25,143 nt of DNA from an uncultured Bacteroidota bacterium (GTDB lineage: Bacteria; Bacteroidota; Bacteroidia; Bacteroidales; F082), in the NCBI GenBank assembly GCA_900542475.1, contig UQNO01000027.1, positions 1 to 25,143 on the forward strand, given 5' to 3'. The position numbers and the translations under genes are program-made. Every line of letters begins with the position of its first letter. The first letter of the stretch is position 1. The notes under the pieces were generated by a model. The model was not told the DNA's origin, searched no databases, and saw only the letters and a program-made list of their open reading frames with translations. This document shows positions 8,812 to 16,039 of this stretch, one piece after another.

Positions 8812-10251
8812 TTAATACAAGCAATTCTTTGGAGTTCTTGGGAACGGAATGACATCGCGGATATTGCTCATTCCGGTCACGAATAGGAGCAGACGCTCGA
8901 AGCCGAGTCCGAAGCCTGAATGTGGCACGGAGCCGAAGCGTCGCGAGTCGAGGTACCAATCCATGGATTCTTCAGGAATGCCTGCTTCGTTCATGCGTGT
9001 CAGGAGTTTGTTAATGTCCGTCTCGCGTTCCGAGCCGCCGATAATCTCGCCTATGCCGGGGAAGAGCACGTCCATGGCGCGGACGGTCTTGCCGTCGTCG
9101 TTCTGTTTCATGTAGAACGCCTTGATTTCCATCGGGTAGTCGGTGAGAACGACAGGCTTCTTGAAGTGTTTCTCCACGAGATAGCGCTCGTGCTCCGACT
9201 GGAGGTCCACGCCCCAGCCGGTGATAGGATACTGGAACTTGCCTTTCTTGTTATAGTTGCAGTTCTTGAGGATGTCGATAGCCTCGGTGTATGTGAGGAT
9301 TTGGAAGGGGTGTTCAAGCACGAAATGAAGTTTTTCCAGGAGCTCCATCGATTTCTCCTCTTCTTTTTTGTTTTTTTCTTCTTCTTGGAGACGTTTGCTG
9401 AGGAAGAGAAGGTCGTCCATGCAATTGTCCAAGGCATACTGAATCAAATACTTGAGCATCTCTTCCGCTATTTCCATGTTGTCGCGGATGTCATAGAATG
9501 CCATCTCGGGTTCAATCATCCAGAACTCTGCGAGGTGACGTGTCGTATTAGAGTTCTCGGCGCGGAAAGTAGGACCGAAGGTATAAATCTTCGATAACGC
9601 GATGGCTGCTAATTCGCCTTCGAGCTGACCGGAAACGGTGAGGTTTGTCGATTTTCCGAAGAAATCCTGGCCATAGTCGATATTCCCGTCTTCGGTCTTG
9701 GGCATATTGTTGAGGTCAAGGGTTGTCACCTGGAACATCTCTCCCGCACCTTCGGCGTCAGATGCTGTGATGAGCGGGGTGTGAATGTTATAGAATCCCT
9801 TGGTGTTGAAGAAGTTATGTATAGCGAACACCATGGCGTGACGGATACGAAACACCGCTCCGAAGGTGTTGGTGCGGAAACGCAGATGTGAGATGTCGCG
9901 GAGAAACTCCAACGAGTGTTTCTTGGGCTGAAGCGGATATTCGTCCGGGTTGGCAGGTCCAAGCAACTCTATGCTGCTGACAGCGAGCTCCACGTTTTGA
10001 CCGCTACCGGCTGACTTCACGAGCTTGCCGTTGGCTGAAACCGATGCCCCTGTATGCATGAGAGCGAGGCTCTCCTCCGCAATTTTCTCCAAATCGATGA
10101 CTAATTGCAGGTTGTTGATAGTTGAACCGTCGTTCAAGGCGATGAAAGCGACGTTTTTGCTGCCACGTTTGTTGCGTACCCAGCCTTTTACATTTATCTC
10201 ATTATCAAGCTCTTGCATTGCGAGAGCGACTTTAATCTCTGTGCGTTTCAC
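8812..10251 (-). CDS. asnS: Asparagine-tRNA ligase
   Basis: Class IIb aminoacyl-tRNA synthetase that charges tRNA-Asn. The product has an N-terminal OB-fold anticodon-binding domain (INVKGWVRNKRGSKNVAFIALNDG), motif 2 around FRAENSNTTRHLAEFWMIEPEM, and motif 3 near the end (SGFGLGFERLLLFVTG) with the usual terminal IPFPRTPKN. A charged Lys/Glu-rich insertion (KRLQEEEKNKKEEEKSM) lies in the middle, as in Bacteroidetes homologues. I place the start at GTG 10251 (479 residues) rather than TTG 10275, because the TAATTTTG box at 10280-10287 would put the transcription start at or downstream of the TTG. Confidence 0.95.
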   Translation of the reverse strand: MKRTEIKVALAMQELDNEINVKGWVRNKRGSKNVAFIALNDGSTINNLQLVIDLEKIAEESLALMHTGASVSANGKLVKSAGSGQNVELAVSSIELLGPANPDEYPLQPKKHSLEFLRDISHLRFRTNTFGAVFRIRHAMVFAIHNFFNTKGFYNIHTPLITASDAEGAGEMFQVTTLDLNNMPKTEDGNIDYGQDFFGKSTNLTVSGQLEGELAAIALSKIYTFGPTFRAENSNTTRHLAEFWMIEPEMAFYDIRDNMEIAEEMLKYLIQYALDNCMDDLLFLSKRLQEEEKNKKEEEKSMELLEKLHFVLEHPFQILTYTEAIDILKNCNYNKKGKFQYPITGWGVDLQSEHERYLVEKHFKKPVVLTDYPMEIKAFYMKQNDDGKTVRAMDVLFPGIGEIIGGSERETDINKLLTRMNEAGIPEESMDWYLDSRRFGSVPHSGFGLGFERLLLFVTGMSNIRDVIPFPRTPKNCLY

Positions 10252-10279
10252 GATTTTTATCTTTTTAAATTTCAAATCA

Positions 10280-10287
10280 CAAAATTA
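10280..10287 (-). promoter_or_regulatory. -7 box upstream of asnS
   Basis: TAATTTTG on the minus strand matches TAnnTTTG. It predicts transcription beginning near 10273 and a leader of about 20 nt before GTG 10251, which is why the downstream start was preferred. The -33 element is not recognisable. Confidence 0.5.
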
Positions 10288-10319
10288 CAAAATTTTGCTG
10301 AATTATCATATATTATTTT

Positions 10320-10327
10320 TATATTTG
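10320..10327 (+). promoter_or_regulatory. -7 box upstream of DAHP synthase/chorismate mutase
   Basis: TATATTTG matches TAnnTTTG. A TTTG at 10294-10297 lies 22 nt upstream, slightly longer than the preferred 19. The start codon at 10343 is only 15 nt after the box, so the leader would be about 8-10 nt. Confidence 0.55.
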
Positions 10328-10342
10328 CAAAAAAAATATGAG

Positions 10343-11401
10343 ATGAGCGAAAGCTTTGACATAAGAAAATGGCTTGAGAATCCTGAAGAGTTTTTAGTAA
10401 TCAGCGGACCGTGCAGTGTGGAGAGCAGAGAGCAGCTTCTTCAGACGGCGGAGGAATTGAGTAAGATAAAGGAAGTCAAGGTGTTGCGTGGTGGCATTTG
10501 GAAACCGCGAACACGTCCTGACGTGTTCGCGGGTGTTGGAGAGGAAGGCTTGCGGTGGATGCGAGAAGCCAAGGAGCAATGCGGTATCCTTACGATGACG
10601 GAGGTGGCAGTGCCGGAACATGTGGAGCTCGCCTTGCGTTACGACATCGACATCTTGTGGCTCGGCGCACGTACCGTGACAAACCCGTTCTCGGTTCAGG
10701 AACTCGCCAACAGCCTGAAAGGATGCGACATGCCTGTTTTCGTGAAGAATCCGATAGCCCCCGACTTGAAATTGTGGCTCGGCGCGTTTGAGAGATTGAA
10801 TGGCGCCGGATTGAAGTGTCTCGGGGCCATTCATCGTGGTTTCTCATCTGCTGAAGAAACACCATACAGAAATGCGCCGGTATGGAAAATCCCTGTGGAA
10901 CTTAAACGCTTGCGCCCTGATATTCATATAATTACAGACGTAAGCCATATTTGTGGATGTCGCGAATTGCTACATGAAACGGCACAAATGGCTATTGATT
11001 TCGGCACAAACGGACTCATGATTGAATCGCACCGCGACCCTGACAACGCCCTTACCGATGCGAACCAGCAAATAAAACCGGAGAGTTTGAGAAATATTCT
11101 CAACAAATTGATTGTCAAGAAAATAAATGCCGACACCGATGAAGTGACATTGAGAAATCTACGTAAGGAAATCGACGATATCGATGAGGAACTACTGAAT
11201 CTCATTGCGAAAAGAATGAATGTTTCGGAAGAAATCGGCGAGTTTAAGAAGAAACACGACGTGACGGTACTTCAGATGGGGCGTTGGAAACAAGTTCTGG
11301 AACGTAATATTAATAAAGGTGCCAAGCTCGGTCTTAACGAAGAATCGGTGAAAGAAATTTTCGAAATCATTCACAAGGATTCTATCGACAGACAGTTGTA
11401 A
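10343..11401 (+). CDS. Bifunctional DAHP synthase / chorismate mutase
   Basis: The N-terminal domain condenses phosphoenolpyruvate and erythrose 4-phosphate to DAHP, the first shikimate step; the C-terminal AroQ-type domain converts chorismate to prephenate for Phe and Tyr. In 352 residues the order is a DAHP synthase TIM barrel (about 10-260; ISGPCSVES at 20-28, GGIWKPRTRPDVFAG, then SHICGCRELLHETAQMA and IESHRDPD near its end) and a chorismate mutase helical domain (about 265-350; LRKEIDDIDEELLNLIAKR, with Lys and Gln/Arg in the KKHDVTVLQMGRWK stretch). The start is ATG 10343: the open frame upstream is antisense to asnS, and the promoter box lies just before this ATG. The mutase may also act as the feedback sensor, as in known fusions. 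Confidence 0.95.
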   Translation: MSESFDIRKWLENPEEFLVISGPCSVESREQLLQTAEELSKIKEVKVLRGGIWKPRTRPDVFAGVGEEGLRWMREAKEQCGILTMTEVAVPEHVELALRYDIDILWLGARTVTNPFSVQELANSLKGCDMPVFVKNPIAPDLKLWLGAFERLNGAGLKCLGAIHRGFSSAEETPYRNAPVWKIPVELKRLRPDIHIITDVSHICGCRELLHETAQMAIDFGTNGLMIESHRDPDNALTDANQQIKPESLRNILNKLIVKKINADTDEVTLRNLRKEIDDIDEELLNLIAKRMNVSEEIGEFKKKHDVTVLQMGRWKQVLERNINKGAKLGLNEESVKEIFEIIHKDSIDRQL

Positions 11402-11403
11402 AT

Positions 11404-12033
11404 TCAGAAACGGTAAAACAGGACGACTTCCAACACATCGTTGAAGGCGCCGTGTTTGCCGAAGCGCATGGAGTTTTCGTTGCTCAAGTTGCCGTTATAC
11501 ACCGAAGTGATGGAGTTTATCGAACGTAAAGCCATCTCGTATTTCTCTTTTATTGTGAATTTTATACCGATGAGACTGCTGAATGACAGGCGTTTCCAAT
11601 AATTCGGTATTCCGCCAGAGGAGCCATTGATGCTTTCTTTATGACGGGCGAGAGCGTCGAGGCTCGCTCCAAGCTCAAAAGACAGCCATTTGCATGAATG
11701 TCCATTGATATTCAGTGCATTAAGGTTTGCCGACACAAGAATCGGAAGCTCAATATAATCCAATTTCAACGAAAACGGATCGTCGTGGACGAAGTTGTCG
11801 GCATCAGAATGAGAGCCTTTTTGGATATATTTCAGCTCCATTTGTATTGAAAAAGTGTTGTTTAACGGCAATCCGACGAATGCACCGGCTGTAAATCCCA
11901 TTTTATCCCAGCCGGCACGATGGTCGCCATCCACCTGTGATGTGACGCCGCCAAGGGCGACACCTCCGTAAAAAGCCTGGGATTTTGCGGCTACACACAA
12001 AAGAAGCAGAAGCAGCAATGTCAATAATTTCAT
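11404..12033 (-). CDS. Outer-membrane beta-barrel protein
   Basis: An exported 209-residue protein. The signal peptide is MKLLTLLLLLLLCVAAKSQ, followed by barrel-like strands (YGGVALGGVTSQV, MGFTAGAFVGLPL, SIQMELKYIQKGS, SFELGASLDALAR) and a final strand ending EVVLFYRF, whose C-terminal Phe is typical of outer-membrane barrels. The frame stays open for 42 more codons upstream to an ATG overlapping the isoprenoid synthase stop codon, but that extension lies inside an inverted-repeat element and would bury the signal peptide, so ATG 12033 is chosen. It ends 2 bp from the convergent DAHP synthase gene. The ligand is unknown. Confidence 0.82.
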   Translation of the reverse strand: MKLLTLLLLLLLCVAAKSQAFYGGVALGGVTSQVDGDHRAGWDKMGFTAGAFVGLPLNNTFSIQMELKYIQKGSHSDADNFVHDDPFSLKLDYIELPILVSANLNALNINGHSCKWLSFELGASLDALARHKESINGSSGGIPNYWKRLSFSSLIGIKFTIKEKYEMALRSINSITSVYNGNLSNENSMRFGKHGAFNDVLEVVLFYRF

Positions 12034-12141
12034 GTCATTGCGATTGGTTGAGAGAAACGGGGAAATCTTTTGTAAAAGAATGTTCCGATGCGATTGCAAA
12101 CCGGAAAATTCCTCGCATCGTCTCGTCTCGCTTGAAATGCC
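12034..12141. repeat. 108-bp interspersed repeat, second member of the GTCATTTCGA family
   Basis: It begins GTCATTGCGA (12034-12043), has GGGAAATCT inside, and ends TTGAAATGCC (12132-12141), close in order and spacing to the element at 8717-8804. It also carries its own 8-bp stem, CGATGCGA (12086-12093) with TCGCATCG (12113-12120). It occupies nearly all of the gap between the barrel-protein gene and the polyprenyl synthase gene and touches the barrel-protein start codon. Confidence 0.65.
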
Positions 12142-12155
12142 AACTATGTTTGTTT

Positions 12156-13130
12156 TCATATTTCACGTTTTATGCAGTAATACAATAAGGTTTTCAAAGC
12201 GTTTTTTGCGTCGGAGTCGTTGATTTTTTTCAACTGGTTTTCAGCTTGTTGGGTGAAGAAATTCATTTTTTCCGCACAATATTCGAGGCCGTTTTTCTCG
12301 TTGACTTTTCTGATGATGCTGTCGATGGTGCTTTTTTTCTTTCCCCAGAGGCGTATCTTGTTGATTATCAGAGTTTTTTCTATGGCCGAGCTTTCTTTCA
12401 GAAGATAAATAAGCGGCAGGGTCATTTTATGTTCTTTGATGTCATTGCCATAGCCTTTGCCAGAATGGTTATTCGATTGATAATCAAAGATGTCGTCTCG
12501 AATTTGGAATGCTGTACCCGCATTTATGCCGAATTTTCGCATAGTTGTTATTTCTTCTGGAGACGCACCGGACGACACTGCGCCGATGGCGCAACAGGAG
12601 GCAATCATCGAAGCGGTTTTTTTCTCTATGATTTGATAATAATCCTCTTCGGAGATGTCGAATTTAGTGGCTTTTTCAAGTTGGAAAATCTCGCCTTCGC
12701 TCATGTTTTTCACTGTTTCCGAAATCATGTCAAGCATGTGGTATTCATGTTTGTCGAGTGCTATCATCATGCCTTTGGAAAGGAGGTAGTCGCCGGCGAG
12801 GACGGCGATTTTGTTTTTGTACATCGCGTTGATGGAGGCGAAGCCACGACGTTCGGAGGCATCGTCAACCACGTCGTCGTGAATGAGTGTCGCTGAATGC
12901 AGCAGCTCGATGAAGGTGGCGGCTCGATAAGTGCTCTCGTTGATTTCGCCGAAGCATTTGGCGGAAAGGAAAACAAAGAGTGGACGCAGTTGCTTCCCCT
13001 TGTGTTTCAAAGTATAGCGTCCAATCTTATCCAACAAGAGATTGTCGGAATGCAAAGCATCCTTGTAAAAGTCCTCGAACCGCGAAAGCTCGACGGAAAC
13101 CGTTGATTTTATATCTTCGAGAGGCGTCAT
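12156..13130 (-). CDS. Polyprenyl diphosphate synthase (trans, IspB-type)
   Basis: Trans-isoprenyl diphosphate synthase that adds isopentenyl diphosphate units to an allylic primer, most likely for the menaquinone side chain. The 324-residue protein has the GKQLRP substrate motif (45-50), the first Asp-rich motif in HDDVVDD (DDxxD at 85-89) and the second, IRDDIFD, with DDxxD at 212-216. Small residues and no bulky aromatic directly before the first motif suggest a long-chain product, but chain length cannot be fixed by reading. The gene is divergent from glyA with a 125-bp shared promoter region. Confidence 0.94.
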   Translation of the reverse strand: MTPLEDIKSTVSVELSRFEDFYKDALHSDNLLLDKIGRYTLKHKGKQLRPLFVFLSAKCFGEINESTYRAATFIELLHSATLIHDDVVDDASERRGFASINAMYKNKIAVLAGDYLLSKGMMIALDKHEYHMLDMISETVKNMSEGEIFQLEKATKFDISEEDYYQIIEKKTASMIASCCAIGAVSSGASPEEITTMRKFGINAGTAFQIRDDIFDYQSNNHSGKGYGNDIKEHKMTLPLIYLLKESSAIEKTLIINKIRLWGKKKSTIDSIIRKVNEKNGLEYCAEKMNFFTQQAENQLKKINDSDAKNALKTLLYYCIKREI

Positions 13131-13144
13131 TTCTAATTAAAACG

Positions 13145-13152
13145 CAAAATTA
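13145..13152 (-). promoter_or_regulatory. -7 box upstream of the polyprenyl synthase gene
   Basis: TAATTTTG on the minus strand, 14 nt before the start codon at 13130. No convincing -33 box. The predicted leader would be under 10 nt. Confidence 0.45.
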
Positions 13153-13161
13153 ATTAAAAAT

Positions 13162-13192
13162 TTTGTTATTTGAATAAAAATTTATAATTTTG
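13162..13192 (+). promoter_or_regulatory. glyA promoter
   Basis: TTTG at 13162-13165 and TAATTTTG at 13185-13192 are separated by exactly 19 nt, a full match to the Bacteroidetes consensus. Transcription would start near 13199, leaving an AT-rich leader of about 57 nt. Confidence 0.85.
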
Positions 13193-13255
13193 AAAATTGA
13201 AATAATTTAGAAAAAATTTTATAAATAATTGAATATCAACTAAATAAATTTTAAT

Positions 13256-14536
13256 ATGAAAAAAGACACAAAGGTTTTTAACCTTATCCGCAAGGAAAAA
13301 CAGCGCCAGATGGGCGGCATAGAACTTATCGCTTCTGAAAACTTCGTCAGCGACCAGGTGTTGAAAGCCATGGGTTCGGTTATGACGAACAAATACGCTG
13401 AAGGCTATCCGGGCAAACGTTATTATGGCGGTTGCCAGATTGTTGACCAGACAGAGCAGATTGCTATCGACCGCGCCGGCGAGCTTTTCCAGGCAAAATT
13501 CGTGAACGTGCAGCCACATTCGGGTGCGCAAGCCAACATGGCGGTGCTTCTCGCTTGCTTGAAGCCAGGCGACACATTCATGGGTCTCGACCTTTCACAC
13601 GGCGGACACCTTTCACACGGCTCGCCGGTCAACTCATCGGGAATACTTTACAACCCGGTGGCTTACGAAGTGAGCAAGGAGACTGGCATGGTCGATTACG
13701 ACGACATGGAGAAGAAAGTCGCCCAGTACAAGCCGAAACTCATCATCGCAGGTGCTTCGGCATATTCACGCGACTGGGATTATGCGCGTATGCGTAAGGC
13801 TGCCGATTCTGTCGGTGCCATCTTGATGGCCGATATTTCACATCCGGCAGGTCTCATCGCTCGCGGCATTCTCAACGACCCTCTCGAATATTGCCACATT
13901 GTGACAACTACAACGCACAAAACCCTTCGCGGACCACGCGGCGGTATGATTATGATGCGTGAAGACTTCCCTAATCCATGGGGATTGACAACACCAAAGG
14001 GAGAGGTCAAGATGATGTCGGCATTACTTAACAGCGCGGTGTTCCCTGGTGTGCAGGGCGGACCGCTTGAGCATGTCATCGCGTCAAAGGCAGTCGCTTT
14101 CGGCGAGGCATTGTCAGACGAGTACTTCGACTATATCCTCCAGGTGAAGAAAAATGCAGCGGCAATGGCAAAGGCATTCAGCGACAGAGGTTACAATATC
14201 ATCAGCGGCGGCACAGACAACCATTTGATGCTCATCGACCTTCGCTCGAAATTCCCGGAGATTACCGGTAAGATGGTTGAAAATACATTGGTTCAGGCTG
14301 ACATCACGGTCAACAAGAACATGGTTCCGTTCGACAGCCGCTCGCCATTCCAGACTTCAGGCCTCCGTGTCGGTACTCCGGCTATCACAACACGTGGATT
14401 GAAAGAGGATATGATGGAGCCAATCGTTGACATGATTGACGATGTCATCAGCCACATCGACGATGCCAAGATGCTCGAAGCCGTGAGAGAAAAGGTTAAT
14501 GCAATGATGGCAGAATATCCTCTCTTCGCTTGGTAA
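13256..14536 (+). CDS. glyA: Serine hydroxymethyltransferase
   Basis: PLP enzyme interconverting serine plus tetrahydrofolate with glycine plus 5,10-methylene-tetrahydrofolate, the main entry to one-carbon metabolism. The 426-residue protein is full length. The PLP lysine is K222 in VTTTTHKTLRGPRGG, with D193 and H196 of the ADISHPAGL motif contacting the cofactor; IELIASENF near the N-terminus and the GHLSHG segment (117-122) are also typical. It is expressed from its own strong promoter and converges on a 5-formyltetrahydrofolate cyclo-ligase gene across a heptad-repeat array. Confidence 0.98.
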   Translation: MKKDTKVFNLIRKEKQRQMGGIELIASENFVSDQVLKAMGSVMTNKYAEGYPGKRYYGGCQIVDQTEQIAIDRAGELFQAKFVNVQPHSGAQANMAVLLACLKPGDTFMGLDLSHGGHLSHGSPVNSSGILYNPVAYEVSKETGMVDYDDMEKKVAQYKPKLIIAGASAYSRDWDYARMRKAADSVGAILMADISHPAGLIARGILNDPLEYCHIVTTTTHKTLRGPRGGMIMMREDFPNPWGLTTPKGEVKMMSALLNSAVFPGVQGGPLEHVIASKAVAFGEALSDEYFDYILQVKKNAAAMAKAFSDRGYNIISGGTDNHLMLIDLRSKFPEITGKMVENTLVQADITVNKNMVPFDSRSPFQTSGLRVGTPAITTRGLKEDMMEPIVDMIDDVISHIDDAKMLEAVREKVNAMMAEYPLFAW

Positions 14537-14542
14537 ATAGCC

Positions 14543-14738
14543 GTTAGCTATTAGCCAATAGTTGTTAGTTGTTAGCCATTGGTTGTTAGCCGTTAACTAT
14601 TAGCCAATAGTTGTTAGTTGTTAGCCATTGGTTGTTAGCCGTTAGTTATTAGCCAATAGTTGTTAGCCGTTAGTTATTAGCCAATAGTTGTTAGTCGTTA
14701 GTTATTAGCCAATAGTTGTTAGTCGTTAGTCGTTAGCA
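14543..14738. repeat. Heptad tandem-repeat array after glyA (28 units of 7 bp)
   Basis: The stretch divides without any phase break into 28 seven-base units close to RTTAGYY. A higher-order pattern overlies it: two near-identical blocks of 49 bp (7 units) from 14543, then three near-identical blocks of 28 bp (4 units), then two final units. It begins 7 bp after the glyA stop codon and fills the gap to the convergent gene. It has no coding potential that looks real, and nothing resembling CRISPR spacers. Confidence 0.9.
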
Positions 14739-14767
14739 AATTTGCTAATGGCTAACGGCTAATAGTT
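14714..14767 (+). terminator. Long hairpin closing the heptad array; possible glyA transcript end
   Basis: The palindrome TTAGCAAATTTGCTAA (14733-14748) extends outward to about 27 pairs because the array here reverses into inverted heptads. Every imperfect position is a G-U pair when read as plus-strand RNA and would be an A-C mismatch on the other strand, so the structure suits the glyA transcript. There is no strong U tract after it. Its foot touches the stop codon of the cyclo-ligase gene. Confidence 0.5.
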
Positions 14768-15291
14768 TATAATGAAATAACCTCGTCCACTTTGATGTCA
14801 GTTGGCTCTGTAGGAACTTCGTCCACGAGTTGGAAGTCGAAGCAGATACCGATGCGCTTGACGTTCAGATGTTTACAGAGGAAGCGATCGTAATATCCAC
14901 GTCCGCGTCCGATGCGGTTGCCGTTTTTATCGAATGCCACGCCAGGGACAACAATGAGGTCGTAATCGCCGGTGTATGGTTCGTTTTGAGGTTCGAGAAT
15001 GTTGAAATCGCCGACGGCAAAGCCAGTATTTTCGGCAAGTTCCACCGGTATGATATCGTTGCCTGCAACCGTTGGAAGGACGATTTGCTTTTTATGACGC
15101 CATTTGTCGAGAAAAGTCTCGGTCTGCACCTCATCTGGCAAAGCACTGTAAATCATCACGGTATGCGCTTTCTGAAAAGCGGGGTGTTGTTCTAATTTCG
15201 ACAAAATAACAGCAGATTGCTCAAGAAGTTGCTCTTTGGTATGCTGTTTCTTGAGCAGCTTTATTCGAGCTCGTAAATCTTTTTTGTCCAT
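14767..15291 (-). CDS. 5-formyltetrahydrofolate cyclo-ligase
   Basis: ATP-dependent enzyme that converts 5-formyl-THF to 5,10-methenyl-THF, returning a dead-end inhibitory folate to the active pool. The 174-residue protein is the family's usual size. Visible motifs: basic N-terminal helix (MDKKDLRARIKLLKKQ), SALPDEVQTE, DLIVVPGVAFDKNGNRIG and the signature GRGRGYYDRF at 128-137 (ATP and folate binding). It lies next to, and convergent with, glyA, whose product makes 5-formyl-THF as a side reaction. Confidence 0.95.
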   Translation of the reverse strand: MDKKDLRARIKLLKKQHTKEQLLEQSAVILSKLEQHPAFQKAHTVMIYSALPDEVQTETFLDKWRHKKQIVLPTVAGNDIIPVELAENTGFAVGDFNILEPQNEPYTGDYDLIVVPGVAFDKNGNRIGRGRGYYDRFLCKHLNVKRIGICFDFQLVDEVPTEPTDIKVDEVISL

Positions 15292-15305
15292 GATACTACT
15301 TATTC

Positions 15306-15335
15306 GTCATTTCGAAAGGAGAAATCCTATGTTAT
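15306..15335. repeat. Solo arm of the GTCATTTCGA repeat family
   Basis: It contains GTCATTTCGA followed by GAAATCCTATGTT, matching the left arm of the element at 8717-8756 in order, with the segment between shortened. No inverted partner follows. It lies just upstream of the cyclo-ligase start and over the 3' end of the PLDc_N-like gene, and may encode that protein's last residues. Confidence 0.55.
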
Positions 15336-15520
15336 CTAAACCAATTGGTGAGATTGCCTCTCAACAAAAGATAATAGACTGCGATTCCGACCCAGCTTGT
15401 GAGCACCACCAAAATACTTATGGCGATTTTGCTGAAGATGTTTATCGGTTGGCTGAGAATCTCCAAGACTGCCGCGACACCGAGGATGACACCGACTACA
15501 TAGATAATTGTTGCTGCCAT
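15332..15520 (-). CDS. Small two-helix membrane protein, PLDc_N-like
   Basis: A 62-residue protein with two hydrophobic helices separated by a short loop: IIYVVGVILGVAAVLEIL, then IAISILVVLTSWVGIAVYYLL, ending RGNLTNWFR. The layout resembles the free-standing PLDc_N (cardiolipin synthase N-terminal, small membrane) domain: hydrophobic start, a basic or polar turn, W-G-x-x-x-Y-Y in the second helix. It has a TAACTTTG box just upstream, supporting that it is a real gene. The function of free-standing members is unknown. Confidence 0.65.
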   Translation of the reverse strand: MAATIIYVVGVILGVAAVLEILSQPINIFSKIAISILVVLTSWVGIAVYYLLLRGNLTNWFR

Positions 15521-15537
15521 AATTATAAAATTTTTCG

Positions 15538-15545
15538 CAAAGTTA
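15538..15545 (-). promoter_or_regulatory. -7 box upstream of the PLDc_N-like gene
   Basis: TAACTTTG on the minus strand matches TAnnTTTG, 18 nt before the start codon. The -33 element is not clear. Confidence 0.5.
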
Positions 15546-15584
15546 CAAAATATTCATAAATCACGGCATTTTAAGAAAAATTAT

Positions 15585-15592
15585 TATCTTTG
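15585..15592 (+). promoter_or_regulatory. -7 box upstream of the first small membrane-anchored protein
   Basis: TATCTTTG matches TAnnTTTG and lies 16 nt before ATG 15608, giving a leader of roughly 8-10 nt. No -33 TTTG at the right distance. Confidence 0.5.
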
Positions 15593-15607
15593 CAAAAAGT
15601 TTTAATT

Positions 15608-15991
15608 ATGAAAGGATTATTCAGATTTATTATTGTCCTCGCCATTTTGGCGATAGTGATGAAACTCACGGTGCCGACTTCTGAAAAGCACAAGGAGGTA
15701 GCAAGTGAAAGACTGTCGGAATTGATTTTCGAGAAGGTTTCGACTATCGAAGGCGCAAAAGAGATTATTGAAAGCAACAACATTGACACACAGTTGTTTA
15801 TCAGACTTGCTTTGACACAGCTCAAGATGAAGGATTATTTTGTGTGCAATGCCGGATTTGTCACATACGACAACCAAGATTACATGCTCACCTTGGGGCT
15901 ATTCGGCCATGTTTTTGTGATGACCGACTACATCGACAAGATTCAGAAGGCGATGGAGAAATTTGAGGAGTATAAAGAGAAGTTTGAATAA
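15608..15991 (+). CDS. Small membrane-anchored protein, copy A (DUF4359-like)
   Basis: A 127-residue protein with one N-terminal hydrophobic segment (about 3-22, GLFRFIIVLAILAIVMKLTV) followed by a soluble domain, so probably anchored facing the periplasm. The second half has a compact beta pattern, DYFVCNAGFVTYDNQDYMLTLGLFGHVFVM, and the end is a charged helix. It resembles the DUF4359-type families of unknown function, from memory and not confirmed. Copy B at 17383-17760 shares the plan and motifs (YFVC/YYVC, G-L-F-x-H-V-F). ATG 15608 is preferred to the upstream TTG 15590, which overlaps the promoter box. Confidence 0.72.
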   Translation: MKGLFRFIIVLAILAIVMKLTVPTSEKHKEVASERLSELIFEKVSTIEGAKEIIESNNIDTQLFIRLALTQLKMKDYFVCNAGFVTYDNQDYMLTLGLFGHVFVMTDYIDKIQKAMEKFEEYKEKFE

Positions 15992-16014
15992 AGAATGTTG
16001 TTTTTATAGAGATA

Positions 16015-16039
16015 GAGACTGTCTGTTGACAGTCGCTAC
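16015..16039 (-). repeat. GTAG-footed hairpin at the 3' end of the SDH-type protease gene
   Basis: Perfect 7-bp stem GACTGTC (16017-16023) with GACAGTC (16028-16034) and a TGTT loop; on the minus strand it is preceded by GTAG (16036-16039) with one base between. It ends directly at the protease stop codon (16040). It matches the REP-like elements near the RAYT genes in plan though not in stem sequence, and could also act as a terminator. Confidence 0.6.

Noticed and set aside
8920..9597. 225-codon plus-strand open frame across asnS
   Set aside because: It is a shadow of the asparagine-tRNA ligase, whose motifs 2 and 3 lie on the opposite strand; the composition (V, F, H rich) is typical of antisense frames.
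10025..10342. Upstream extension of the DAHP synthase reading frame
   Set aside because: It runs antisense through asnS and across a divergent promoter; homologues begin at MSES-like positions.
12034..12159. 42-codon N-terminal extension of the barrel protein with an ATGA overlap to the upstream gene
   Set aside because: It would place a strong signal peptide in the middle of the protein, and its DNA is the interspersed repeat element.
12246..12896. 216-codon plus-strand open frame across the polyprenyl synthase gene
   Set aside because: It is antisense to both Asp-rich motifs of the synthase; no independent support.
14543..14738. CRISPR or an origin-type iteron array in the heptad region
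   Set aside because: There are no spacers, no DnaA-box or iteron flank, and no replication gene nearby; a simple tandem array explains it.
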